Positions 4,924 to 5,914 of a stretch of DNA of 5,914 nucleotides are shown piece by piece. Numbering within the stretch: the first letter of the stretch is position 1; the number at the start of each line of letters is the position of its first letter. The notes beneath the pieces were generated by a model, which saw only the letters and a list, made by a program, of their open reading frames with translations, had not been told where the DNA came from and did not search any database. The DNA comes from an uncultured Clostridia bacterium (GTDB taxonomy: Bacteria > Bacillota > Clostridia > Oscillospirales > Oscillospiraceae), in the NCBI GenBank assembly GCA_947177005.1, contig CAMWSZ010000208.1:1-5914 (forward strand), written 5' to 3'. Made by a program: the position numbers and the translations under genes.

Positions 4924-5914
4924 ATGGCTCCCGTTCGAGATTATGCAAAGCTTGCTGCTGATATTAAAAATGCCCTGGGTGAGAGCAATATTTCCGGCGC
5001 GTCGCACTGCGCCACCCGTCTCCGTCTGATCCTCAAGGAAACCCCGGGCGCTGATGTGACGAAAAAAATTGAACAGATGCCCGGCGTCATTCAGGTGGTG
5101 CAGGCCGGCGGCCAATATCAGGTGGTCATCGGTATGCACGCCAAGGATGTGTACGAGAATCTGTCCAAAATCATGACCTTCAGCGGCGATGTCCCGGAAA
5201 TCAAACAGGGAATCGGCAGCCGCATCATTGCCATGATGTCCGGCTGTATGGCGCCCTTCATCTACATCCTGGCCGCCGCCGGTCTGCTTCAGGGCGCACT
5301 CATCATTATTAACCTGTTTGTTGACGTCACCGGCACCGGCGCCGGTCAGATCTATGATATGATCTCCTGGACGCCCTTTACCTTCCTTCCCGTTTTTATC
5401 GCGGTGGCAGGCTCCAAGCATTTTAAGTGCAATACATACATTGCACTGTGGTGCTGCCTCGCCCTGACGAACCCCACATGGGCCACAATCGCTGGAACCA
5501 TTGCGGAAGGAACGCCTCTGAAGTTCGTCTTTATCCCCCTCAGCTCCCTGACATATACTTCTACCGTGCTGCCCCCGCTGATCCTGGTGGGCCTGCTCTC
5601 CATGCTGGAAAAATGGATCGAACCCCGCCTCCCCGAGGTGTTCAAGGCCATTGGAACCCCCGTCATCTGCACCGCGATCCTGGTTCCCGCGACGATTATC
5701 GTCATCGGCCCCGTCTCCTCCGTGGTCTCCAACGTGCTGGCCGGTGCTTACAACAAGCTGTACGCTGTGCTGCCCTGGCTCGCTTCCGGTATTCTGGGCG
5801 CTGTCTGGCAGGTCCTCGTCGTCTTCGGCGTACACCACAGCTTCGGTCCTATCTCCATTACCAACTACGCGAATATCGGCTATGACCTCCTCCAGCCCTA
5901 TGAAGGCATCGCTG
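4924..5914 (+). CDS. bglF: PTS beta-glucoside transporter, EIIB and EIIC domains (truncated by window edge)
   Basis: The frame is open from the ATG at 4924 to the window end (330 codons), so the C-terminus is missing. Residues 1-85 form a glucose-family EIIB domain with the phosphorylated cysteine C29 in SHCATRLRL and the usual MPGVIQVV and GGQYQVVIG segments. From about residue 100 a membrane EIIC domain begins, with hydrophobic segments near 103-130, 147-162, 168-186, 207-228, 243-264 and 280-303. The stretch GVHHSFGPISITNYANIGYD (302-321) lines up with the equivalent BglF region GLHWGLVPL. The domain order IIB-IIC matches BglF, BglP and AscF, which import and 6-phosphorylate aryl-beta-glucosides or cellobiose; the later EIIC glutamate motif and any fused EIIA lie outside the window. 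An AGGAGG (4908-4913) lies 10 bases before the start. The gene is probably transcribed with the binding-protein gene. The matching 6-phospho-glucosidase upstream supports the beta-glucoside assignment. Confidence 0.93.
   Translation, partial: MAPVRDYAKLAADIKNALGESNISGASHCATRLRLILKETPGADVTKKIEQMPGVIQVVQAGGQYQVVIGMHAKDVYENLSKIMTFSGDVPEIKQGIGSRIIAMMSGCMAPFIYILAAAGLLQGALIIINLFVDVTGTGAGQIYDMISWTPFTFLPVFIAVAGSKHFKCNTYIALWCCLALTNPTWATIAGTIAEGTPLKFVFIPLSSLTYTSTVLPPLILVGLLSMLEKWIEPRLPEVFKAIGTPVICTAILVPATIIVIGPVSSVVSNVLAGAYNKLYAVLPWLASGILGAVWQVLVVFGVHHSFGPISITNYANIGYDLLQPYEGIA

Noticed and set aside
3890..4948. Long open frame on the minus strand (352 codons) opposite the binding-protein gene
   Set aside because: It lies wholly antisense to a clear MglB-family gene, shows no recognisable domain, and begins inside the ribosome binding region of the PTS gene. 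It follows from codon bias in the real gene.
4900..5838. Minus-strand open frame of 312 codons opposite the PTS gene
   Set aside because: Low-complexity, D/G/H-rich translation with no family resemblance, fully antisense to a well-supported EIIB-EIIC gene.

Overview
The window looks like a carbohydrate-utilisation locus from a Gram-positive anaerobe of the class Clostridia, probably a gut species related to Oscillospiraceae or Lachnospiraceae. The grounds are strong AGGAGG-type ribosome binding sites, sigma-A-type promoters, a lipoprotein signal on the sugar-binding protein, a clostridial style of sensor kinase, and fairly high GC in the larger genes. By direct count, 5581-5640 is about 62% GC and the small gene's 1801-1860 is about 47%. 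The taxonomic placement is inference; no rRNA or other marker is present.

Layout. Positions 1-1475 on the minus strand carry a two-component system: an OmpR/PhoB-type response regulator (789-1475) followed 34 bases later by its sensor histidine kinase. Only the membrane and sensory half of the kinase (1-754) lies inside the window. A 263-bp divergent intergenic region (1476-1738) holds back-to-back promoters and a candidate response-regulator binding site.

The plus strand then has four genes: a 110-residue ABM-fold monooxygenase-like protein (1739-2071), a GH1 6-phospho-beta-glucosidase (2134-3600), an MglB-like galactose/glucose-binding lipoprotein (3794-4873), and the start of a BglF-type PTS beta-glucoside transporter (EIIB and most of EIIC, 4924 to the window end). 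A second promoter region sits between the glucosidase and the binding protein. It contains a perfect 7+7 dyad, a near-consensus promoter, and a 15-bp hairpin that starts about 7 nt into the predicted transcript.

How they fit together. The PTS would import and phosphorylate a beta-glucoside or cellobiose-like sugar, and the GH1 enzyme, which keeps the 6-phosphate-pocket residues, would cleave it. The ABM protein may act on the released aglycone; that part is speculation. The binding lipoprotein is the odd member. It belongs to an ABC-transporter family but has no ABC subunits nearby in the window, sits directly ahead of a PTS gene, and has changed three of the residues that contact sugar in E. 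coli MglB. A sensory or presenting role, possibly with the divergent kinase, is the most interesting hypothesis here, but the sequence alone does not prove it.
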